A DNA stretch of 64,000 nucleotides, taken from Dioszegia crocea (Eukaryota; Basidiomycota; Tremellomycetes; Tremellales; Bulleribasidiaceae). Location of the stretch: the NCBI GenBank assembly GCA_001600615.1, contig BCKK01000003.1:1908181-1972180 (forward strand), given 5' to 3'. The notes beneath the pieces are model-generated. The model did no database searches and had not been told where the DNA came from. It was given only the letters and a program-made list of their open reading frames with translations. A program made the position numbers and the translations under genes. Positions 55,209 to 64,000 of this stretch are shown piece after piece; position 1 is the first letter of the stretch, and every line of letters starts with the position of its first letter.

Positions 55209-57279
55209 ATGCTCACCACCGCACAACAAGCAACATCCGCCCTGTTTTACGTCAAGCACCATCTGTCCACCCATCCTGCTACTTCCTCCCTCTTCCCACC
55301 CTCAACGGAAACCACCTCCTTCCACACCAATCTCGATGCCAACTTCGTCACTATCTATGGCATCTTCACTGAGCTCTACGGATCGCGGCATGACTGCCTC
55401 ACCCAGCTCATCGGCCTAATCGTCGATTGCGCGGAATCATGGCTGGCACGCCCTGCGCCTATGCTCGAGCTGGACCGGGTTCGCGCTGCGGACTCCGAGT
55501 GGTTCCTTTCGAACAAGATGGTCGGAGGTGTATGCTACGTCGACCTATACGCTGTCGACCTGCCAGGCCTCTTGTCGAAGATCCCCTACTTCAAGAGCTT
55601 GGGCTTGACCTACCTCCACCTCATGCCCCTCTTCAGTCGTCCCCACCCTCTGAACGACGGAGGCTACGCCGTCTCATCGTATCGAGATATAGAACCGAGA
55701 TTGGGGACTTTTGAGAACCTTCGGCAGGTAGCTCAGGCGTTACGGGAGAATGGGATCAGTCTGGTGGTGGACTTTGTGTTTAACCACACGAGTAACGAGC
55801 ACGAGTGGGCGCAGAAGGCAGTCAGGGGCGAGGAGGATTATGAAGGGTTCTATTGGATATTCCCGGACAGGAATATGCCAAATGCGTTTGAGAAGACGAC
55901 GTGAGTTACCCGTGTGTTTGAGCTGACATTCAGGCGTGAAATATTTCCAGACGACCATCCTGGATCCTTCATCCAGCTGCAGGATGGCCGGTGGGTATGG
56001 TCAACCTTCTACCATGTAGGCCACCTCGTCAGATCGAAAAGATCACTTGCTGACTACCAGTTCCAATGGGATCTGAACTACTCGAATCCGGCAGTGTTTA
56101 GAGCCATGGCTAAAGAATTGCTATTCCTCTCGAACGCAGGTGTTGAGATCATGCGGATGGATGCTGTTGCTTTCATGTAAGTCTTGGTGGATATGTGAGA
56201 GCCGCGCTGATAATCAGCTGGAAAGAACTAGGAACCACTTGTGAATCCCTCCCGCCAGCACACGCCCTTCTTCGTGGCTTCAACGCCGTCACCCGCCTCG
56301 CTGCCCCTTCTCTCCTGTTCAAATCCGAAGCCATCGTCCACCCAGATCAAGTGGTCGAGTATATCGATCCCATGGAATGTCAATTGTCGTACAATCCCTT
56401 ACAGATGGCGTTGATATGGGAGGGTCTAGCGACGCGAGATGCGAGTTTGTTGGCGCAGGCGTTGGAACGGCGGCATAATTTGAAGCAAGGATGTGGATGG
56501 GTGAACTACATGCGGAGTCATGATGATATCGGGTGTAAGTCCTTGTGTATCAATGCTTGATTTTGTTCTGATCATCAGGGACATTTGCGGATGAGGACGC
56601 AATCGAGCTAGGCAAAGAAGGGACAAATCACCGCCGTTTTCTAAATGCCTTCTTTGTCAATCGGCATGCCGGCTCTTTCGCTCGAGGTGTCCCGTTCCAA
56701 GATAACCCACGGACAGGCGACTGCAGAATATCGGGAACGACCGCTTCGTTAGCCGGACTGGAGACGGGTGAAGCGGGCGCTATCGATCGGATCCTACTCG
56801 GACATTCCATCATCATGTCGACAGGCGGTATACCTCTCATTTACCTAGGAGACGAGGTCGGACAATTGAATGACTATTCGTACATGCAAGATCCGGCTCG
56901 ATGGGACGATTCGAGATGGGCAAATCGACCTCCTTATCCCGAATCTCGGTATGCGGAGAGGGACGATTTTAGCACGGCCGCCGGTCAGCTATTTGCGGGT
57001 ATGCAAAAGCTCATCAAGCTACGTAAGGAGACTGAGGCCTTTTCTGGAGGGAGATTGGTGGGGTTCAGGACGCACAACGAGAGGGTTTTGGGGTATCAGC
57101 GGATAGGCGGTGGGGCGACGGTGGTGTGTCTGGTGAACTTTGATGATGTGCCACAGTGGGTTGGAAGAGAGGTGTTTCAGTTTAGGAAGGGGAGGGATCT
57201 TATTGAGGATAAGGACATCGATCTGGCGCAGGGTTTCCATCTTAGGTCGCATCAGTACGTATGGTTAGTCCGGCAGTAA
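55209..57279 (+). CDS. Amylosucrase-like GH13 enzyme (GH13_4), probable bacterial origin
   Basis: Glycoside hydrolase family 13 enzyme that in bacteria makes alpha-1,4-glucan from sucrose, releasing fructose. Five exons: 55209-55900, 55934-56015, 56061-56176, 56218-56534, 56579-57279 (635 aa; the Neisseria enzyme has 636). Motifs in order: [24 protein letters not shown], region [35 protein letters not shown], nucleophile Asp in [10 protein letters not shown], acid/base Glu in [16 protein letters not shown], third acid in [35 protein letters not shown] and [17 protein letters not shown]. All catalytic residues are present. There is no signal peptide, so it should act in the cytosol on imported sucrose. 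The last intron donor must be T|GTAAGT at 56535 to retain the conserved Trp. Sequence alone does not separate synthase from hydrolase. Confidence 0.9.
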
Positions 57280-57349
57280 TGTATAGTTGTAATGTCCCTA
57301 TTACATTGTGCTAGATCTCTCCCAATCCTGGCAGCCCTTCCTCAGACGA

Positions 57350-58671
57350 TCAATTACCCACCGAGAGAACCAGCCCCAATGCTGTCCAGGCCCATCCTCT
57401 GAACAGACTACCCGTCCCTTCCTCACTGACCAGCTTGCGCTCGCAGTCCAGTAGACCCCTATACGGCTCGCTTGTCGGTCTCAACCGAACCACATCCTCC
57501 CCATTACCACACCGCTCCAAAACAACAGGCAGAAGACCCTGTCGCTCTCCAATGTCCTCCTCTCCTTCTCCAAGATTCGGCTGAATCGACAATCGCGTAC
57601 CGATAACGTATAGCGGTGTCATCCATACCGCCGAGATGATCTGCAAGCTGATGCACAATGCCCAGCGCCACCATGCTATGCCTTCCCACTCATTTCGAGG
57701 ACCGAGAATAATAGAGCGAGCTAATTGAGCGGCGAGGGTGATGGCGAAAGAGGTGAGGAAGGTGGTGAGGAGAAGTCCGGGGTTAGCGTATAGGATGTAA
57801 GGTGTGGAGTACTCGCGTGGGGAGAGGATGATCCTTAAAGATTTCATGGGGCTGTTAGGAAGGCGATAGGGAGTCACAATGCACCTGTTTGATCAGCTCA
57901 GGCTCATTCGGAGTAAATGGGCGTACCGGTTGATGATGACCGTGACTGGCAGACTTGTGATGGTAAGCAGCACAGGCATGGCTGCAAAGAACCCTACTCT
58001 GTAGATCGTCAGTAGCTGCCTTATATTATGATGCTGCTGCTTCACTCACGATCTCCAGCTCAGGTTTGGTTCGCCCTCAGGGCCCGGTAAGTTGATTCTG
58101 GGCATAAAGATCAAAGTGAGCGTTGAGACAGCCACCAAAAGGAACGTAAATCCAAAAGTAGGATAGGCGCCTAGTAGGTCAGCTCAGCGATACTTGAGGT
58201 CTTGACGAGAAGGTCTGAGAAAAGGAACATAGCCTACCCTTGTAGAGACCATACCACCCCTCGATCCGTTTCGTCCGGTTCAGAGCGCCGAAGAGGGAAG
58301 TGAGAACCGGTCCACCGCTGTTTGATGTCAGCAGGCAGCCTCGACTCTAAGCTCGGAAATAAGACCGCTAGCCAATGAAGTGGATGAAGGGAATCAGGTT
58401 CTATCATGACGCCACTCAGATCATTCTGTCCTAGACTCCAGAGGCTATGGTGCATATCCCACTCCAAGCGAGATCTCTGAAATCCCGCCAGCAAGCTCTG
58501 ATCCCAAACTCACGCGTTTCCCTCTCCCTCCAAATCTTCTGATACCGGCTGATAATTCGCCCTATATCTAATCATGGCGCCGTGGAACGGCATCGCTATC
58601 GCCACTGATATTGCGAGCAGCAAGATCCAGAAGACGCCCGCGAAGAGCAGTGCTGGAAGAACGGGATCCAT
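57350..58671 (-). CDS. Mitochondrial-carrier-like membrane protein
   Basis: Membrane protein of 321 aa with the spacing of a diverged mitochondrial carrier. Exons: 58671-58514, 58317-58238, 58170-58050, 57998-57927, 57884-57350 (322 codons). The first helix (LLFAGVFWILLLAISVAIAM) precedes PFHGAMIRYRANYQP. The carrier-type matrix loop NRTKRIEGWYGLYKG follows, then helices around FTFLLVAVSTLTLIF and PVLLTITSLPVTVII. The third repeat ends with YRGLLDCERKLVSEEGTGSL then FRGWAW, the usual carrier pattern. The classical PxD/ExxK/R signatures are degenerate, so the protein may not transport by the standard cycle. Similar proteins occur across basidiomycetes, as far as I can recall. It is convergent with the amylosucrase gene, 70 bases apart. 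Confidence 0.65.
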
Positions 58672-59640
58672 GGCGGAAGAAGCGATCTCGCGGATGCGTT
58701 TCGAGGGTACTTCGCACGAGGATATATGCAGCGAGAGACTGCGGGAGTGTACGAAAAGAGCTTAAGGGCGCGACGAGTGCAGATAGGGTTGGGAGTGTCA
58801 GAGAGATATAAGCAACAAGTGACTGACTTGGCCAGCCCGGAGCCGGGGATTCCGGAGGCTATACAGTTTGGCCTGATCCGACGCGACTTGGACGCGTCCT
58901 TGACTGCCCAGCCCAGAGAAATCCCACTTTTTGATGTCCATGTCCATCTATCAAGCACTCTGCCAAAGGAGCCTGCCTGTGTCGGCTACACCGCTTCTCG
59001 CCAGGCGACCTTGACGGCGTACAAGAGGACAAGTCGGTCACCCGGGGGCCAAGGACGCGACTGGATCAGGCTCGGAGGAAGTTCCGTCGGAAGCGGACGT
59101 TTCATCTCTGTTTCAGGTCGTTTCACCCTCCATGTGGCGGCATGAAAGCTTTGAGAGGGGATGTTCTGGCTTCTTTAAGACCTAGGACTCGGATCGGCCA
59201 GAGTGCGTGTAGTATCAGTAGCTTCCGTACAACAAAATCTTGAAGTGAAAATCCAAAGATCGAAATGTGGAAGTATGAGAAAGCCATTCTGAGTTTCGCC
59301 ACCCGCGGTGGGATCGGCCGTCACCCTGCGGTTCTAAGCAGTATGGTGCGAAATCGCAGAGACAGTCCGATCAGCACTAGAGCTCATCTCCTACAGTCTA
59401 GCATGATACCTGATAAGTACTTGAATAATAATACAGTAGTTCACCATCTGTCGATAGGCTCAAGACGTCATCAACCACGTGTCGCTTATGTGTGATCCGG
59501 CATCAGGCATGACGTATGGTCCGCACCAGTTCGTGGGAATCTGCCCATCGACCTGATCCCTTATATAGCGCGGAGATCACTTCTCAATACAAAGCCAACC
59601 CACCCACACACTACAACCCATCCAGAAATCAACAACCACA
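58672..59640. other. Intergenic, no gene seen
   Basis: Nearly 1 kb between the carrier-like gene and the LEA-like gene. The 139-codon ORF at 58726-59145 is not supported by composition or splice sites. A TATA-type box lies near the right end. Confidence 0.5.
59562..59568 (+). promoter_or_regulatory. TATA-like box of the LEA-like gene
   Basis: TATATAG, about 75 bases upstream of the ATG at 59641 and followed by a C/A-rich leader, the arrangement seen before strongly inducible fungal genes. Confidence 0.45.
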
Positions 59641-60063
59641 ATGTTCACCCAACGCTCAATCCGTCTTCTCCCTTCCTCCCTCCGCACCCCTACCCCAATC
59701 CGAACCCTCACTACCTCTTTCCCGCGCTTCAGCGTCCAAGCCCCCGACGCAGTCAGCGGCCGGGATACCAATGCCTCCAACCCTCCCGGTGTCCGAAAGC
59801 CCGTAGAGCCCAACGATCCCGCATTCAAGAAACAACAGGACGCTCATCTCCGCGAGAAGGATTCGGGATCTCCCGATAAGGTGGCGCAGAATGACACTCC
59901 GGAGTCTGCGGCACGAGCTACGGGATCAGGCGCGGATGCGGGTGCGGGTATAACTGGAGATGCAGGGATGAATGCGAAGGAGGGTGATGCGGAGGGGTTG
60001 AAGAAGAGTAAGGAGGTGGGTAAGGAGGCGGGATCGGCTGGGAGTGTACCCCGATCTGGGTGA
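59641..60063 (+). CDS. Small mitochondrial LEA-like hydrophilic protein
   Basis: Intronless gene of 140 aa. The first 30 residues (MFTQRSIRLLPSSLRTPTPI) form an Arg/Ser-rich, acid-free presequence ending near LTTSFPRF, a good mitochondrial import signal. The rest is very hydrophilic, rich in Ala, Gly, Lys, Asp and Glu, without tryptophan or cysteine (ESAARATGSGADAGAGITGD, AEGLKKSKEVGKEAG), like LEA-type and other intrinsically disordered stress proteins. A conserved fungal motif NDPAFKKQQDAHLREKD is visible. Absence of introns and a TATA box suit a rapidly induced gene. Role in desiccation or stress tolerance is an inference. Confidence 0.65.
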   Translation: MFTQRSIRLLPSSLRTPTPIRTLTTSFPRFSVQAPDAVSGRDTNASNPPGVRKPVEPNDPAFKKQQDAHLREKDSGSPDKVAQNDTPESAARATGSGADAGAGITGDAGMNAKEGDAEGLKKSKEVGKEAGSAGSVPRSG

Positions 60064-60423
60064 GGGTGTGTAATAGGGTCAAGGCGTTGAGCCAGGGTCA
60101 TTAGGAGAACGGAGAGCGAGAGGTTTCGTCAGTCAGGGAGAAGACAGATTCAGGTGAAAGAAGAAAGTGAGAAGTAAGAGCAGATGTATCCAATTGAATC
60201 GATGTGCGAACCTGACATGACCAATCTCAACTGTCTCTCAATTCGCCAATCTGAAGCTACTGTACAGCATATTCAACTGTCTTCATACGTGTATAACAAA
60301 AGCCAATATTCTAGATGTGATCCGCCCATGAATCACATCTGTCCCAAAAATTTGACGATATGGGCCTGTCGGAACGTCGATCCCTATCTCCACAAATCCC
60401 CTTCTCCCTGTTTGAATCACCCC
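60064..60423. other. Intergenic, convergent 3' ends
   Basis: About 360 bases, nothing recognised. Confidence 0.5.
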
Positions 60424-62470
60424 CTAATACATCTGCCTATTCCTCATCTCGACAGGCAGGAACACCATCGCCACTGCTGCTAGCCAGATACCGCCTGCGC
60501 CCAGCCATAGGATCCCAGCGGAGTTGTTGGCGAGGTAGTACTGCCCTGCGAAGGGAGCGACGATACCTGCCAAACGGCCAAGACAGGATAGCATACCCGA
60601 TGCGGAACCTCTGTAGGCTGTGTCGAATAGCTCAGGAGCAGAGGCATAGAGTACAGCATTGAAGTACTGATTGATCAGCGAGTAATCTCGAAATGTGAAT
60701 AGGGTATCATACCGTCTGCATGAGATACTCCATCGCGTTCAGACCAACATACCCCACAGTCGTCTTGACCTGGGTGTACATGGCCATTGACAGACCCTGC
60801 ATCGCCGCTGAGAACACCAAGGACCACTTTCGGCCGAAGAGCGGTAGCGAGACCGAGAGGAGAGCAAGGGCTGCACCGAGGATACCAGGGAGGGCGATGT
60901 AGATGTATTGACGATAAGTCTCGAGGACTGTACCTCGTCCCGTTGATACATTGTTCTGGAGCAGAACAATGGGGAGGAAGGCACCAGCCAAGTTGAAGGA
61001 CCAGTAGTCGCCCATGTAAGTGATGGCGAAAAGGATGAAGATGAAGAGCTGGAGACGATTGGTGAAGAGGGCTTTGAGATGGGTGACGGATGATAAAGCT
61101 CGGCGTGTGACTTGTTTGGCATGTGCTGCGGCTGATATCTCCCCTTCGACAGGATCAACATCGTTCAATGTTGTTCCAGATAGGGTAGTCTCGGCCTGCT
61201 CTAGCTCGCGGAAATGCTGGACGGTAAGGGTAGGAGGGGGTTGTTTGTTGAAGGCGGCAATTTTATGGAGGACGTCGATGGCTTCTTGCTCACGCCCGCG
61301 GCTGAGAAGGAATTTGGGCGATTCGTGGAATGTGAAAACGAAGTATCGGAGGAAGAAGATAAGGAGTGTGATGAGGGAAATAATGATAATGTTGTAGCGC
61401 CAGCCCATGTTGTCTTCGACCCTGCAGCAGGCGACTCCATCGGCGACGGTATTGCATCCGGGAAGTCCGGCGGCGCAACGGTATTTGGCCGTGGTACCAA
61501 GAGCGACGGCACAAGCGAAGATGACGCCGGTAGGTTGCCACATGGATAGGAGGGAGACCAGGTTGCGCCGCTTTTGGGGTAAGAATTCGAGCGCAATCAG
61601 AGCGTCGATAGGGATGTTACCGCCAAGACCGATGGAAGCGAACTGTGGGTTAGCTTAATTTTAGGAGAAGAATGGGTGAGCTCACTAGGTAGATGGCGCA
61701 GATGGCCTCGTAGTTGTACTTGGGCGCGGCCTGGGAGTCAAGTCAGCATCTCAGATCTTGCGCAAGAGTTGAAACCACTCACCATAAAGATACCAACAAT
61801 AGAGGTGATCAAGCAGGTAATATTGAATGCCCACTTCCTGCAGGATCAGCGCGGCCGATGTCATAGCCTCTGAAGACGCACCTGCCGATGATGTCAACAA
61901 TGATACCAAAGCCCAAAGCGCCAGTACTGAATATGAGCTATAGTCTTAGGGATAGACACTGAAGACTCACGCAAGACCGACATTGGCGAGAGTAAAGATG
62001 AGACCGGTCCGGCTGTTTGGAATACCCATCTCCTGGCTGACCGATCAGCTACAATGGTAAAGACTAAGCGGAATTGACTCCTCACTAGATAGCAGTAGAG
62101 GCCAGACCTATCGTTCTGGACCATGCGAGATCCAAAAAGTAGCCAAAGCCAGTCAAGAACCAGATACAAATCTGGTACTTGCCCATGCCCATCTTATCAA
62201 TCTCGCTGTGGATCAGCACTTACTCTGACTGCGATAGTAGAGAACTCACGCATTGATCAAAGCTGCCTTCTTCTCGAAGAGGTTCATGCGATGGCCCACA
62301 GACCCCTTTAGAATCGTAGCGACACTAACTTCCGTCTCCTGCGGAACGTCATGAAGGTAGGCCGCAGCATCGGGATGGTAGACACCTTTGGACTCGTCTG
62401 CGAGAGGGATATCGTCTGTAGCTTCGAGGTCCTTGGGGAGAGCGGACGAGCCGGTAGAGCGATCAGGCAT
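60424..62470 (-). CDS. MFS transporter, SV2/SVOP-like
   Basis: Twelve-helix major facilitator of the synaptic-vesicle-2-like group, 574 aa. Exons: 62470-62250, 62205-62086, 62036-61971, 61926-61882, 61837-61783, 61730-61686, 61642-60713, 60666-60424. A long hydrophilic head is followed by KMGMGKYQICIWFLTGFGYFLDL, the characteristic first helix. Next come GALGFGIIVDIIGRKWAF (the MFS loop 2-3 motif), GLGGNIPIDALIALEFLPQKRR and WRYNIIIISLITLL, a cytosolic loop with ESPKFLLSRGREQEAIDVLH, and the second half (LPLFGRKWS, FDTAYRGSASGMLSCLGRLA). The pattern SPKFLL...A...L...A is typical of the group. Substrate unknown; fungal relatives include sugar, carboxylate and phosphate carriers. There is no evidence of a link to the amylosucrase 3 kb away. 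Confidence 0.85.
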
Positions 62471-63292
62471 AGCGGGTACTGAGGCGCAAGGTGTGGAGTA
62501 GGAGGAATGTGAAAGGTGGAGGGTGAAGATTAGATTAGCTCGAAATATCGGCTATGGCTATCTACTTAGGTAAAACGGAAAGAGTGAATGAGAGAGAAGA
62601 GAAGACTGGCGATGGACCCTGTCGATATCCGCTCCGCCCCCTCTCCCACAGCCGATTCCACCCGCCATTCGTCTCAGCTGCCCCATGGGGGCGTGGGAAA
62701 GAAGCAGTTGTCATGGATGCGTGCCGCTGCCGCCTCCTTCTGCCGAGCAGTGCCAGCCCTCCGTGCCGAATGAGATCCGCCATTTATCCGCGTGCACCCT
62801 TTCTCGGCGCCGCGGTCCTTACGCCTGCGTGTCAATCATCCCTGAAGACGATCATCTGAGAGGCTTTGCGGGAATGTCGAATGAGGGAAAAAAGAGTCAG
62901 GAGTCAGGAACGGGGGCTTGGAATTGCCGTAATCCGATCATTCCTCTTGGTATCGTATCGGGCCACGATCGCCAAGATCGGGGCGGGGATCGGGGCTGAC
63001 ATCAGCATTCCATGGCATTCATAGGGACCATGCAAGACAACCATGCATCAATTGTTGGGTGAGTAACAGTGACCGGTTACTTGGATATTGTATTATACGG
63101 GGACAGGAGGGGAGAAGAGAATACCGCCAAAGCCTATTGGTGCACGACGACACACGTTGACAAACCTTAAAGGCTGCCCAGTCGAAACTGCTGATCCCTT
63201 CACTCACATGCTTAGGCATTCTCACTTACCTGATATATGGCTCACAGCTTGGCCGAGCACTGGACACCAGCTCACGCCTCGAGTCTATCAAG
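62471..63292. promoter_or_regulatory. Divergent intergenic region
   Basis: About 0.8 kb between divergent starts, no gene. Short ORFs only. Confidence 0.5.
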
Positions 63293-64000
63293 ATGAACCT
63301 ACCAGTGACCTCGTCAGAAGGAAAGAGAGCGTCAGCCGCAGAAAAAGTTCAGACAACTCCCGAGCCCGAGCTTTGCGATATCGCTCCGAATGCGATTGTT
63401 CGGCCTACTCTAGCCAACCTCCTTTCGCCCTCTTGTCAACCAGCAGATACAGTACCGCTGATCTCGAGTCCCCAGCCGCCAGAGCTGAGCCTCAAAGTGC
63501 CAAAGCTCGGACCGCACCTCGAAACTCCCCTCACTCATCACAACACGGACGATCCTACCGTCCTCACCATGGGTATATCCTTTTCCCCTTCCCCGGACCC
63601 AACCCCTACTGCATCCGGGTCTGCACGTAAGGCTCCCGCACGTAAACCGACACCAGGCGCGATAGGCGTCTTGACAACTACCGAACCGTTACAAATGACC
63701 CGGGCGCACCTTGCCGCCTATCGTCTGATCCAGCTACGGCGGCCGAGTCCAGCTGTACCTGCTGCATCGGGATCAGACGGGAAGAATGGCAGGAAGCTGT
63801 GTATGGCTGAAGCCGCCTGGTGGTACTGGGCTGAAAAGGGCGGGAGGTGGAATGGAGGTAAAGGTGGGAAAAGAGGCAGGAAGGGCGACAAGGAAAAGGA
63901 TAATGCTGGGCAGGCTTCGGCAGCAGGTGTTGAAGTGGATGATGGTATCTGGGGATTGAGCGGCCGAGCATGTAATGCTTACAGCTATGATGAGAACGGA
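63293..64000 (+). CDS. Protein of unknown function, cut by right window edge
   Basis: An ATG at 63293 opens a frame that runs to the window end without a stop (236 codons). No splice site was needed. The first 130 residues are Ser/Thr/Pro-rich (LLSPSCQPADTVPLISSPQP) and contain ARKAPARKPTPG. A more ordered part follows: MTRAHLAAYRLIQLRRPSPA and KLCMAEAAWWYWAEKGGRWN, then a Lys/Gly-rich patch (GGKGGKRGRKGDKEKD). No family was recognised. The frame is long for random DNA here, and the composition is that of a fungal regulatory protein, but the function is open. Confidence 0.55.
   Translation, partial: MNLPVTSSEGKRASAAEKVQTTPEPELCDIAPNAIVRPTLANLLSPSCQPADTVPLISSPQPPELSLKVPKLGPHLETPLTHHNTDDPTVLTMGISFSPSPDPTPTASGSARKAPARKPTPGAIGVLTTTEPLQMTRAHLAAYRLIQLRRPSPAVPAASGSDGKNGRKLCMAEAAWWYWAEKGGRWNGGKGGKRGRKGDKEKDNAGQASAAGVEVDDGIWGLSGRACNAYSYDENG

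Noticed and set aside
56530..56580. Apparent loss of the conserved Trp after the catalytic HDD motif in the amylosucrase
   Set aside because: Using T|GTAAGT as donor restores WTFADED and keeps frame.
60424..62470. A sucrose-use cluster formed by amylosucrase and the nearby MFS transporter
   Set aside because: They are 3 kb apart with two unrelated genes between, and the transporter is SV2-like without evidence for sucrose transport.
1..64000. CRISPR arrays, bacterial operons, insertion sequences, integrated viruses
   Set aside because: Nothing of this kind was seen; the sequence is eukaryotic throughout.

Overview
The window is fungal nuclear DNA. Nearly every gene is cut by several short introns of about 45-70 bases, with GT(G/A)AG donors and a CTGAC or CTAA(T/C) branch signal 8-15 bases before the acceptor. 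Gene content (a CAP10-type GT90 glycosyltransferase, a spliced Cyb2, SPO11, an EMC10-like subunit, a fungal GATA factor) and intron style fit a basidiomycete, most likely a tremellomycete relative of Cryptococcus. That placement is an inference from gene and intron style, not from a database match. Exon borders were read by eye; for almost all multi-exon genes the exon lengths sum to an exact multiple of three.

Layout. 1-6.5 kb: ribosomal protein L9 (cut by the left edge), a kynurenine-type aminotransferase and an MFS permease. 7.6-10.6 kb: two tandem members (A, B) of an unrecognised secreted cysteine-rich family. 11-16.6 kb: a GATA-finger regulator and, divergently, a VWA-domain protein ending in a CaaX box. 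17-21 kb: two tandem cupredoxin-fold, probably GPI-anchored cell-surface proteins, one interrupted by a 575-base N gap that looks like an assembly artefact. 21-24 kb: poorly coding DNA. 24-32 kb: SPO11, an EMC10-like gene, a small coiled-coil protein and flavocytochrome b2. 33.8-45.7 kb: GT90 enzyme, an unknown protein, a GFA/CENP-V protein, ADE16/17, a short-chain dehydrogenase and a HEN1 small-RNA methyltransferase. 46-51 kb: three more members (C, D, E) of the secreted family. 51-64 kb: ARS2/SERRATE, an amylosucrase, a mitochondrial-carrier-like protein, a small LEA-like protein, an SV2-type MFS transporter and an unknown gene cut by the right edge.

Most genes are ordinary housekeeping genes, with dispersed lineage-specific clusters between them. 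The most notable content is the five-member secreted family: seven exons each, near-identical exon lengths and phases, up to ten conserved cysteines and an invariant RKR site, in two clusters 35 kb apart. Other points of interest are an amylosucrase of bacterial type carrying four introns, HEN1 and ARS2 in one window (both linked to RNA processing or silencing), a SPO11 with about 400 extra N-terminal residues, a GATA finger split by a 10-base exon, and a prenylation motif on a VWA protein. No tRNA, rRNA, CRISPR array or recognisable transposase was found.
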